Source of the DNA: Candidatus Avelusimicrobium fimicolum
GTDB lineage: Bacteria > Elusimicrobiota > Elusimicrobia > Elusimicrobiales > Elusimicrobiaceae
Direction: 5' to 3'
NCBI GenBank assembly: GCA_900541355.1
Contig: UQJU01000073.1
Span: 1 to 5,100, forward strand
Length of the DNA stretch: 5,100 nt
The translations under genes and the position numbers were made by a program. Below the pieces are notes generated by a model, which saw only the letters and a program-made list of their open reading frames with translations, did not search any database and was not told the origin of the DNA. Numbering within the stretch: position 1 is the first letter of the stretch; each line of letters starts with the position of its first letter. Below, one piece after another: positions 1 to 5,100 of the stretch.

Positions 1-1139
1 AATCCTACCGCCAAAAGCACCGCAGAAATATTCAGATCCGCCGGAATAGACGAGTTTGCCGCCACTAATAAAGTAATTCCAACCCCTACGATAATGCCTA
101 TCAGCCCGCCAATGCAAGAAAGCGTAACCGATTCTACCAAAAACTGCATACAAATATCCCAACCGGTCGCACCGATAGCCATACGGATACCGATTTCGCG
201 CGTGCGCTCGGTAACGGACACAAGCATAATGTTCATTACGCCAATACCGCCCACAATAAGGGACACCGCGCCAATCGCGCCCAAGAGCAAACTCATTGTT
301 TTGCCCATTGTTTTGGCCTGTTCAATAAACGAGGCAAAATCGTCCAACTGAAAATCATCCTTGGCAAGCGGATGAATACGGTGCGTATTACGCACGGCAT
401 TTTGGATATCCACCTTGGTATTTTCAATAGTGTTAAAATCGGCCACCTTAATAACCACGCGGTCCAGGGCGCGGCGGTTAGAACTGTTCCACCCCGCGTT
501 CATTTTTACCTTGCCCGTGGTATAAGGAATTAGCGCACCTTCGTCCATATCAAAACCCATACCGCTCTGCCCCGTTTTCTGCACCACACCCACCACTTTA
601 AAAGGGATATTGTCCAACACGACCACTTTGTTTAAAGGGTCCACATCACTAAAAATCGTCTTGGCGGCGGAAGCGCCGATAACCAGTACCTGCGCATATT
701 CCGAAATTTCCTTTTCGGTAAACTGCCGGCCCGATTCTATCGGCCAATCGTACGTTTTAAAAATATCGGTGTCCGTAGCCAACACGTCCAAGGCTACACT
801 GGTATTGCGGTATTTTACATCAAAGCCCGTACTAATGTAGGGGGCGGCGGCGGACACGCCGGGCACTTCGCGGATAGCGAGTACGTCATCCATTGTTACG
901 TCTTTGGGGGAGGATATACTGTCGTCCAAATCCCAGGGTTGGCGTAAAAACAAAATATTCGTGCCAAAGCGGGAAACGCTGTCCGACACACTCTTTTGCG
1001 CCCCGGAGCCGACCGCCAACATAGTAATTACAGCCGATACGCCGATAACAATGCCCAAACTCGTCAGCGCGGCGCGCATTTTGTTGGCAAAAATCGCTTT
1101 GAGCGAAATCTTAAAAATAGAGTAGAAGGAATCCCACAT
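1..1139 (-). CDS. MacB/FtsX-type ABC transporter permease (3' end cut by window edge)
   Basis: Inner-membrane subunit of a MacAB-type efflux pump; in this family it does not form a classical channel but passes ATPase movement to the periplasmic adaptor (family knowledge). I translated 379 residues from the ATG at 1139; the frame stays open to base 1. Residues about 22-45 form the first membrane helix (MRAALTSLGIVIGVSAVITM and on), about 47-245 the large periplasmic MacB core domain, and about 283-309 and 334-360 the second and third helices. The fourth helix begins near 371 and is cut; a usual length near 400 implies only about 20-30 residues are missing. Residues 311-324 (ERTREIGIRMAIGA) are the hallmark cytoplasmic motif between helices 2 and 3 that contacts the ATPase. 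The start lies 1 nt after the ATPase stop, with a GAGG 12 nt upstream inside the ATPase gene. No frameshift or stop is seen. LolC/E-type lipoprotein release is the main alternative, but the adaptor and TolC neighbours favour efflux. Confidence 0.95.
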   Translation of the reverse strand, partial: MWDSFYSIFKISLKAIFANKMRAALTSLGIVIGVSAVITMLAVGSGAQKSVSDSVSRFGTNILFLRQPWDLDDSISSPKDVTMDDVLAIREVPGVSAAAPYISTGFDVKYRNTSVALDVLATDTDIFKTYDWPIESGRQFTEKEISEYAQVLVIGASAAKTIFSDVDPLNKVVVLDNIPFKVVGVVQKTGQSGMGFDMDEGALIPYTTGKVKMNAGWNSSNRRALDRVVIKVADFNTIENTKVDIQNAVRNTHRIHPLAKDDFQLDDFASFIEQAKTMGKTMSLLLGAIGAVSLIVGGIGVMNIMLVSVTERTREIGIRMAIGATGWDICMQFLVESVTLSCIGGLIGIIVGVGITLLVAANSSIPADLNISAVLLAVG

Positions 1140-1140
1140 A

Positions 1141-1827
1141 TTATTTTTGAACCTCGTCGCTTATTTTTTCGCCGTCTTTAAATTTAATCAGGCGCGAAGC
1201 GAACTCGGCAATGTCCGGCTCGTGCGTGATTAAAATAATGGTTTTACCCATTTCTTTATTAAGGCGCGTAAATAAATCCATTACCTCAATACTCATTTTG
1301 GTATCCAGATTACCCGTCGGCTCGTCGGCAAAGATAATCGGCGCATCACACACCAAACTGCGCGCAATAGCCACGCGCTGCTGCTGTCCCCCCGAAAGTT
1401 GGTTTGGCAAGTGGAAAGCCCGTTTTTCAAGGCCCACCGCCTTCAAAGCCGCCAAGGCCTTTTCACGCCGCAAGTGGGCGGGAGTGTGATTGTAAATCAT
1501 AGGCAGTTCCACATTTTCCACCGCGGTTGTACGCTTAATTAAGTTAAAACCCTGGAACACAAAGCCAATCTTGCGGTTGCGCACCCCGGCCAATTTGGAT
1601 AAGTCCGTCGCCGTTACGTCTATGCCATCCAAAATATACTTACCGCTCGTCGGCTTATCCAAACACCCCAAAATATTCATAAAGGTTGATTTACCCGAAC
1701 CGGACGGCCCCATTACGGCCACAAATTCGCCCTTTTCTATGGACACGCTCACACCGTTCAGCGCGCGGACTTCCACGTCGCCCAGTTTGTAAATCTTGTA
1801 CAAATTCTGCGTATCAATCAGCGCCAT
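1141..1827 (-). CDS. MacB/LolD-type ABC transporter ATP-binding subunit
   Basis: Cytoplasmic ATPase that powers the permease encoded just downstream. All nucleotide-binding motifs are intact in the 228 residues: Walker A GPSGSGKST at 40-48, Q-loop glutamine 92 in FVFQGFNL, signature LSGGQQQR at 144-151, Walker B IIFADEPTG at 164-172 with catalytic Glu169, D-loop NLD at 173-175, and switch histidine 202 in ITHEPDIA. The length is that of stand-alone LolD/MacB-type ATPases; in E. coli MacB this domain is the N-terminal half of one polypeptide, so this is a split arrangement. The ATG at 1827 has an AGGAG 6 nt upstream, which overlaps the stop of the adaptor gene. The following permease starts 1 nt after the stop, so the two are probably translationally coupled and made in equal amounts. 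Sequence alone does not separate MacB- from LolD-type function; the operon context supports tripartite efflux. Confidence 0.96.
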   Translation of the reverse strand: MALIDTQNLYKIYKLGDVEVRALNGVSVSIEKGEFVAVMGPSGSGKSTFMNILGCLDKPTSGKYILDGIDVTATDLSKLAGVRNRKIGFVFQGFNLIKRTTAVENVELPMIYNHTPAHLRREKALAALKAVGLEKRAFHLPNQLSGGQQQRVAIARSLVCDAPIIFADEPTGNLDTKMSIEVMDLFTRLNKEMGKTIILITHEPDIAEFASRLIKFKDGEKISDEVQK

Positions 1828-1833
1828 AGTTTG

Positions 1834-1838
1834 CTCCT
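1834..1838 (-). promoter_or_regulatory. Shine-Dalgarno AGGAG of the ABC ATPase gene, overlapping the adaptor stop codon
   Basis: On the minus strand the sequence reads CTAGGAGCAAACT before the ATG at 1827. AGGAG lies 6 nt from the start and shares two bases with the TAG stop (1839-1837) of the adaptor gene. It is the strongest ribosome binding site in the window. It fixes the ATPase start and suggests that a ribosome ending the adaptor can re-initiate on the ATPase. Confidence 0.8.
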
Positions 1839-3087
1839 AGCGGCGTCTGCCGGGGCGCGGCGGGCGCATACTATCCGTAGAGCCGGACGCTTTCAAATCG
1901 TTCTCGCCCACGACCACCAGATCGCCCTCTTTGATATTGCCACCTGTAATTTCGGTGTTTTTGGTGGCAATAATACCGATTTTCACGTCCACGCGTTCCA
2001 ACTCTTGCCCGGGTTCCATTTTCCACACGCCCGTATTTTCGTATTTTTGCGTATTGGTGGAGGGGGAGAAACGCAAGGCTTCGTTCGGCACAATCAAAAC
2101 ATCTTTTTTATCCGTGGTGCGGATAGTAAGAGTGGCCGTCATACCGGGTTTTAAGCGCAAATCGCTGTTGTTCACATCAATCACTACGGTATAGGTAGTG
2201 CTGGACGAGGAAGACGAAGAAGATGAACTTGAACTTGAACTGTCCACATAGTTGGTACGCACTTGGCGGACCGTACCGTGGAAGGTTTCTCCCATATAAC
2301 CGTCCAAGGTAAAATCAGCCGTTTGGCCGGGTTGTATTTTGACAATATCCGCCTCGGACACTTTGGCCTCAATCTGCATTTTAGTTAAATCCTGCGCCAC
2401 CACAAACAATTCCGGTGTGGAGAATCCGGCAGTAATGGTCTGCCCTTCGCTTACTTTGCGCGTGAGTACCATACCGTCAATAGGGGATACGATTTTTGTA
2501 TTGGATAAATCCTTTTCCGCCGTTTCCAAATTAGATTGCGCCTGCACCACCTGCGCCTGGGCGGAATTTAAACTGCTCTTGGCGTTTACAAAGGCCAGTT
2601 CGTATTCCTCCAAGTTTACCTTGGAAACATAGTCCTTTTCATACAAAGCAGAATAACGCTCGTAATTCTTTTTTGCCAAGCGGTAGGAAACCTCGGCCGA
2701 CGATAAACTTTCCTTGGCGGACGATAAGCGCGCCTTGGCCTCGGCCAACGAAGCCAAAATTTGGGTTTGGTCAATAACGGCCATTAAATCGCCTTTTTTT
2801 ACTTGGCTGTTGTAATCCACATAAATCTTTAAGATTTCGCCGGAAACCAAAGCGCCGACTTCCGTGGTGTTCACGGGATTAATCGGGCCGGAGGCTTCCA
2901 CAATATCCACAATATCGCCCTTTTTCACTTCCGCCGTTTTAAACAGCGGGGCAGGCGGCGCGGCAAAGAAATACGCTTTTACTGCCCACACAGCAGCAAG
3001 CAGTACCGCCAAAATAAGGAGTTTCTTCCACCAAGAAAGGTGCCAAAATCCTTTTATCATCCGTTTAAAAATATTTTCTTTTTTCAT
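1837..3087 (-). CDS. MacA/HlyD-type periplasmic adaptor (membrane fusion protein) with a 14-serine tract
   Basis: Adaptor anchored in the inner membrane that bridges the ABC permease and the TolC-like channel. In its 416 residues I see a basic N-terminus, one membrane helix at about 20-40, the first half of the biotinyl-lipoyl-like domain at about 52-105 (VSGEILKIYV, KKGDLMAVID), an Ala/Ser/Glu-rich helical hairpin at about 108-196 that should form the coiled coil docking on TolC, the second lipoyl half at 198-218 (KIVSPIDGMVLTRKVSEGQT), then beta-barrel and membrane-proximal domains to the end. The barrel holds the family pattern TYTVVIDVNN and LKPGMTATLTI. Oddities are a run of 14 Ser at 283-296, in a loop just before TYTVV, and a C-terminal Pro/Arg tail, MRPPRPGRRR, at 407-416. 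The start is 3 nt after the TolC-gene stop; only a weak GGGGA precedes it by about 12 nt, so translation may depend on coupling. MacA is the closest named type, judged by the ATPase and permease partners; RND adaptors are less likely. Confidence 0.94.
   Translation of the reverse strand: MKKENIFKRMIKGFWHLSWWKKLLILAVLLAAVWAVKAYFFAAPPAPLFKTAEVKKGDIVDIVEASGPINPVNTTEVGALVSGEILKIYVDYNSQVKKGDLMAVIDQTQILASLAEAKARLSSAKESLSSAEVSYRLAKKNYERYSALYEKDYVSKVNLEEYELAFVNAKSSLNSAQAQVVQAQSNLETAEKDLSNTKIVSPIDGMVLTRKVSEGQTITAGFSTPELFVVAQDLTKMQIEAKVSEADIVKIQPGQTADFTLDGYMGETFHGTVRQVRTNYVDSSSSSSSSSSSSSSTTYTVVIDVNNSDLRLKPGMTATLTIRTTDKKDVLIVPNEALRFSPSTNTQKYENTGVWKMEPGQELERVDVKIGIIATKNTEITGGNIKEGDLVVVGENDLKASGSTDSMRPPRPGRRR
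2200..2241 (-). repeat. Poly-serine coding tract (14 codons) containing a three-copy hexamer repeat
   Basis: These 42 bases encode Ser 283-296 of the adaptor. The first 18 bases in coding sense (2241-2224) are three perfect copies of AGTTCA, a tandem repeat that could change length by slippage in steps of two codons without breaking the frame. The other eight codons are mixed TCT, TCG, TCC and AGC, so over the whole tract all six serine codons are used. That pattern argues that serine itself is kept at the protein level and that the tract is not simply a recent microsatellite. Confidence 0.9.
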
Positions 3088-3090
3088 AAA

Positions 3091-4461
3091 TTAATTCGTC
3101 CCCATTGCTTGTTTCAAATCTGCTACCGCAGAGGCATAATCGTAGCGGGAAGTCAGCAGGCTGAGTTCCGCATCCGTATAAGCCACCTCGGCATCTTTCA
3201 GTTCAATCACATCGCCGATTCCTTCGTTATAGCGGCCTTGCGCAAGGTCCAGGTTTTCCTTGGCCTTTTCCACATTTAATTCCGCTATCGGGATGCTTTC
3301 CGCCGCTTCCTGCATTTTAATATACGCGCTTTGTACTTCCAAAAATACATTATTAAGCAAACTGCGGTTATCATTTAGCGTATTTTCCAACGAAATTTTG
3401 GCTTGCTTCACCCCGTTATACGTTTTAAAAGCGTTAAAAATAGGCCACTCCACTGCGGCTAAAAGTTTGGTATCCTCGTTATCCAAATAGAAATCGTCGC
3501 CGCTTTTGGTATAACCCGCCGACAAGGAGAAGGTGGGAAAAAAGCCCGCCTTGGCCTGGTTTAATTTAATTTGGCTGATACGCACGTCCGTGCGGGCGGA
3601 TTCCACGTCCGGGCGGTTGGCGTAAGCCGTTTGGACGGCTTCGTCAAATGTTTTATCAAATTTTTCAAACGAAGCAATCTCCGCAACCTTTAATACGTCC
3701 GGCACCGTAATTCCCAAAGAATTAGCCAAATCAGCCGAAGCGGTTTTCACCAGGTTTTTTGCGCGGATTAAACGCAATTCTTCGTTATTTAAATTTACTT
3801 CTGCCGTCGTAACATCCACCTTGGGGCGCAAGCCCAATCTGTAATAGGCTTCGGCACGTTCGTACTGGTCCTTATACAAATCGCGCGACTTGGTGCGTAT
3901 TTCCACTGCGCGCGAAGCAGACAAAAGAGCATAATAATTCTTTTTAACCGTACGGATTAAATCGTTTTTAACGCTTTCCAAATTTAATTTGCCCTGCTCT
4001 ACCACCAATTTTTGCGTTTTAATATTGCGGGCAATATCCGTAACTCCGCTGATAGACAAACTGGCCTGAGCATATACATTTGTATCGCCGTGGTCCGTAC
4101 GGGGGGAAGACCCCACCTTTTGCACCGTATAGCCTTGGCTGGCACCAACGGAAGCCGTTGGCAAAAATTCGGACTTGGCCAAATTTAAATTTACCTCGGC
4201 ATTTTGCAACTGTAACTGAGCCGCCACCGCCTTGGGGCTGTTGGCAATGGCCAGTTGTATGCAGTCATCCAGCGAAAGTTCCCGGGTGATATCCGGCAGG
4301 GGCTTTCCGTCCGCCCCGCGCGGTGTCATAACCGGGGTGGTATTTTGGACAGTATTCTGCGTGGTTTGGGGGGCCGGTTCCACAGGCGCAATTACAGTCC
4401 CGTTCACACAAACACCGCCCCAAAAGCAGGTAAAAAGAAGTAAATAACGAGAATATTTCAT
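3091..4461 (-). CDS. TolC-family outer-membrane efflux channel
   Basis: Outer-membrane factor forming the trimeric duct through the outer membrane and periplasm for the efflux system encoded downstream. From the ATG at 4461 the product has 456 residues, normal for TolC/OprM relatives. Residues 1-21 (MKYSRYLLLF, then a hydrophobic stretch) look like a signal peptide; there is no convincing lipobox before Cys18. A Pro/Thr/Gln-rich linker at about 22-58 follows. The two homologous OEP repeats run at about 62-250 and 272-455. Each opens with a similar helix pair (LSLDDCIQLAIANSP and FDEAVQTAYANRPDV) and then has a strand segment after FLPT (99-102) or FFPT (307-310), and both continue into long amphipathic helices. 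An in-frame start at 4584 would add 41 residues and bury the signal peptide, so I reject it. This is the first gene of the operon; the adaptor starts 3 nt after its stop. A -10-like TATAAT ends 6 nt before the ATG. Confidence 0.94.
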   Translation of the reverse strand: MKYSRYLLLFTCFWGGVCVNGTVIAPVEPAPQTTQNTVQNTTPVMTPRGADGKPLPDITRELSLDDCIQLAIANSPKAVAAQLQLQNAEVNLNLAKSEFLPTASVGASQGYTVQKVGSSPRTDHGDTNVYAQASLSISGVTDIARNIKTQKLVVEQGKLNLESVKNDLIRTVKKNYYALLSASRAVEIRTKSRDLYKDQYERAEAYYRLGLRPKVDVTTAEVNLNNEELRLIRAKNLVKTASADLANSLGITVPDVLKVAEIASFEKFDKTFDEAVQTAYANRPDVESARTDVRISQIKLNQAKAGFFPTFSLSAGYTKSGDDFYLDNEDTKLLAAVEWPIFNAFKTYNGVKQAKISLENTLNDNRSLLNNVFLEVQSAYIKMQEAAESIPIAELNVEKAKENLDLAQGRYNEGIGDVIELKDAEVAYTDAELSLLTSRYDYASAVADLKQAMGTN

Positions 4462-4467
4462 ACTTAT

Positions 4468-4494
4468 ATTATATAAATTCCCTTGTATAGTTAA
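4468..4494 (-). promoter_or_regulatory. Candidate sigma-70 promoter of the efflux operon
   Basis: On the minus strand a perfect TATAAT (4473-4468) is preceded by TTAACT (4494-4489), which matches four of six bases of TTGACA, with a 15-nt spacer that is slightly short. Transcription would begin about 6-7 nt after the box, that is at or next to the ATG at 4461, giving a leaderless mRNA. This fits the absence of a well-placed Shine-Dalgarno; the nearest, AAGGGA, is about 20 nt upstream and inside the promoter. The box match is seen directly; its use is inference. Confidence 0.45.
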
Positions 4495-4588
4495 GCGGCC
4501 CCACATAAAGCGCCGCCAGTTGTAGAACACCAAAAGATAGCATTTTATTGCACTTATTTTTATGAGGGGGGGTAACGCTTCCAAAAGT

Positions 4589-4601
4589 GATAATATATAT
4601 A
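4589..4601 (+). promoter_or_regulatory. Candidate -10 region of the DUF486 gene
   Basis: The stretch GATAATATATATA contains two possible -10 boxes, GATAAT at 4589-4594 and TATATA at 4596-4601. The second ends 6 nt before the ATG at 4608, the same offset as the TATAAT of the divergent operon. No good -35 box is seen 16-18 nt upstream, where the sequence is a G run and TAACGC. AAGGA at 4601-4605 is only 2 nt from the ATG, too close for a normal Shine-Dalgarno. Low confidence. Confidence 0.3.
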
Positions 4602-4607
4602 AGGAAT

Positions 4608-4940
4608 ATGTGGAAACCTATTATTTTGCTTTGTGCCTCCAACCTGTTTATGACGATGGCTTGGTACGGACATTTAAAATTTAAAAATAAAGCCCTTTGG
4701 CTGGTTATTTTGGCCAGTTGGGGGATTGCATTTTTTGAATACTGCCTGCAAGTACCCGCAAACCGTATTGGCAGCAATTATTTCTCGGTTACGCAATTAA
4801 AGGTAATGCAAGAGGTCATTACGCTGGCCGTTTTTGCAGGTTTTTCGGCGGTTTATTTTAAAGAAAGTTTTAAGTGGAACCACCTGGTTGGTTTTCTCTG
4901 TTTGGTGGCGGCGGTATTTTTTGTATTTAAAAAATGGTAA
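4608..4940 (+). CDS. DUF486 / DMT-family small membrane protein
   Basis: A complete 110-residue inner-membrane protein recognisable as the DUF486 family (COG3169 type), which is placed in the drug/metabolite transporter superfamily; its substrate is not known. Four hydrophobic helices are visible at about 4-22, 30-47, 67-85 and 91-108. The diagnostic segments are present: SNLFMTMAWYGHLKF near 11-25, SWGIAFFEYCLQVPANRIG at 37-55, QLKVMQEVITL at 63-73 and FKWNHLVGF at 88-96. I start at the ATG at 4608, because family members begin just before the first helix; a GTG at 4587 would add seven residues (MIIYIRN) encoded by the AT-rich promoter-like stretch. With four helices it is half the size of a ten-helix EamA transporter and would have to act as an oligomer, as small four-helix DMT proteins do. 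It is divergent from the efflux operon and 9 nt upstream of the dCMP deaminase gene; no functional link to either is evident. Confidence 0.93.
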   Translation: MWKPIILLCASNLFMTMAWYGHLKFKNKALWLVILASWGIAFFEYCLQVPANRIGSNYFSVTQLKVMQEVITLAVFAGFSAVYFKESFKWNHLVGFLCLVAAVFFVFKKW

Positions 4941-4949
4941 TATAGCCCT

Positions 4950-5100
4950 ATGAAGAATAAACACCGGCTGTTTATTAAAATGGCGGAACTGGTGGCCGAT
5001 CAGTCCACCTGTTGCCGTTTGCAAGTAGGCGCGGTTTTGGTAAAGGACAACCGCGTAATCAGTATGGGGTTTAACGGTACTCCCACCGGGCAACGACATT
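4950..5100 (+). CDS. dCMP deaminase / ComEB-type zinc deaminase, N-terminal part (cut by window edge)
   Basis: Only 50 residues are in the window. They match the N-terminus of the deoxycytidylate deaminase family, cytoplasmic zinc enzymes that convert dCMP to dUMP for thymidylate synthesis. The visible signature is STCCRLQVGAVLVKDNRV at 19-36 followed by FNGTPTGQRH at 41-50. The STC-x-R motif carries a cysteine (21) that is a structural zinc ligand in phage T4 dCMP deaminase, and the GFNGTP-G pattern is the conserved substrate-side loop. The catalytic HAE and PCxxC motifs would lie beyond the edge, so activity cannot be judged. The start at 4950 fits the usual 10-15 residues before the M-x-x-A helix. 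There is no Shine-Dalgarno in the 9-nt gap after the DUF486 gene; it is either co-transcribed with that gene or started from TAATAT at 4938-4943. A ComEB-like or general cytidine deaminase-family member is the alternative; dCMP deaminase is favoured by the STC and NGTP motifs. Confidence 0.88.
   Translation, partial: MKNKHRLFIKMAELVADQSTCCRLQVGAVLVKDNRVISMGFNGTPTGQRH

Noticed and set aside
1..1139. Permease as a pseudogene because it has no stop in the window
   Set aside because: The frame is intact with all expected segments up to the fourth helix; the missing end is due to the window boundary.
1831..2154. Open frame of 107 codons on the plus strand, opposite the adaptor gene
   Set aside because: It is fully antisense to a well-supported gene and shows no recognisable protein features; it is a shadow of the coding frame. 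The same holds for the other plus-strand frames within 94-4447.
4495..4516. Inverted repeat GCGGC / GCCGC as an operator or terminator
   Set aside because: Only five base pairs with a 12-nt loop, no T run, and no second copy; within chance for a 146-bp region, although its place just upstream of the -35 box is suggestive.
4462..4584. N-terminal extension of the TolC-family gene back to 4584
   Set aside because: It would place 41 non-conserved residues before an evident signal peptide and would cover the promoter-like TATAAT; the ATG at 4461 is the natural start.
4587..4607. GTG start for the DUF486 protein
   Set aside because: The extra seven residues come from the AT-rich promoter-like stretch, and the family normally begins just before the first helix.
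4469..4777. Minus-strand open frame of 102 codons across the divergent intergenic region
   Set aside because: It overlaps the strongly supported DUF486 gene on the other strand and runs through both promoters; there is no domain or ribosome site to support it.
4797..5099. Minus-strand open frame of 100 codons opposite the DUF486 end and the deaminase
   Set aside because: It is antisense to two recognisable protein families.

Overview
The window looks like a chromosomal segment of a Gram-negative (double-membraned) bacterium of mid-range GC content. An outer-membrane TolC-type channel gene shows that there is an outer membrane. I cannot fix the taxon. The mixed base composition and the AT-rich boxes placed directly before start codons would be compatible with, for example, a gut-associated Elusimicrobiota-type genome, but this is a weak inference.

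Positions 1-4461 (minus strand, read right to left) hold one compact four-gene operon for a MacAB-TolC-type tripartite efflux system. The order is TolC-family outer-membrane channel (3091-4461), MacA/HlyD-type periplasmic adaptor (1837-3087), MacB/LolD-type ABC ATPase (1141-1827) and MacB/FtsX-type permease (1-1139, cut by the window edge before its last transmembrane helix is complete). The gaps between genes are 3, 9 and 1 nt, so co-transcription and probably translational coupling are expected. In E. coli MacB the ATPase and the membrane part are one polypeptide; here they are two genes. Together the products would use ATP hydrolysis in the cytoplasm to drive substrate from the periplasm or inner membrane through the adaptor and the TolC-like duct to the outside. 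The substrate (macrolide, peptide, lipid, siderophore or other) cannot be read from the sequence.

Positions 4462-4607 are a 146-bp divergent intergenic region with a good -10-like box for the efflux operon, AT-rich boxes for the rightward genes and a run of seven G.

Positions 4608-5100 (plus strand) hold a small four-helix membrane protein of the DUF486/DMT family (complete). After a 9-nt gap comes the N-terminal part of a dCMP deaminase/ComEB-type zinc enzyme, which runs off the right edge. I see no RNA genes, insertion sequences, CRISPR arrays or integration sites. Nearly the whole window is coding. Nothing here convincingly forms a new system; the points most worth a second look are a 14-serine insertion in the adaptor and the possible leaderless transcripts.
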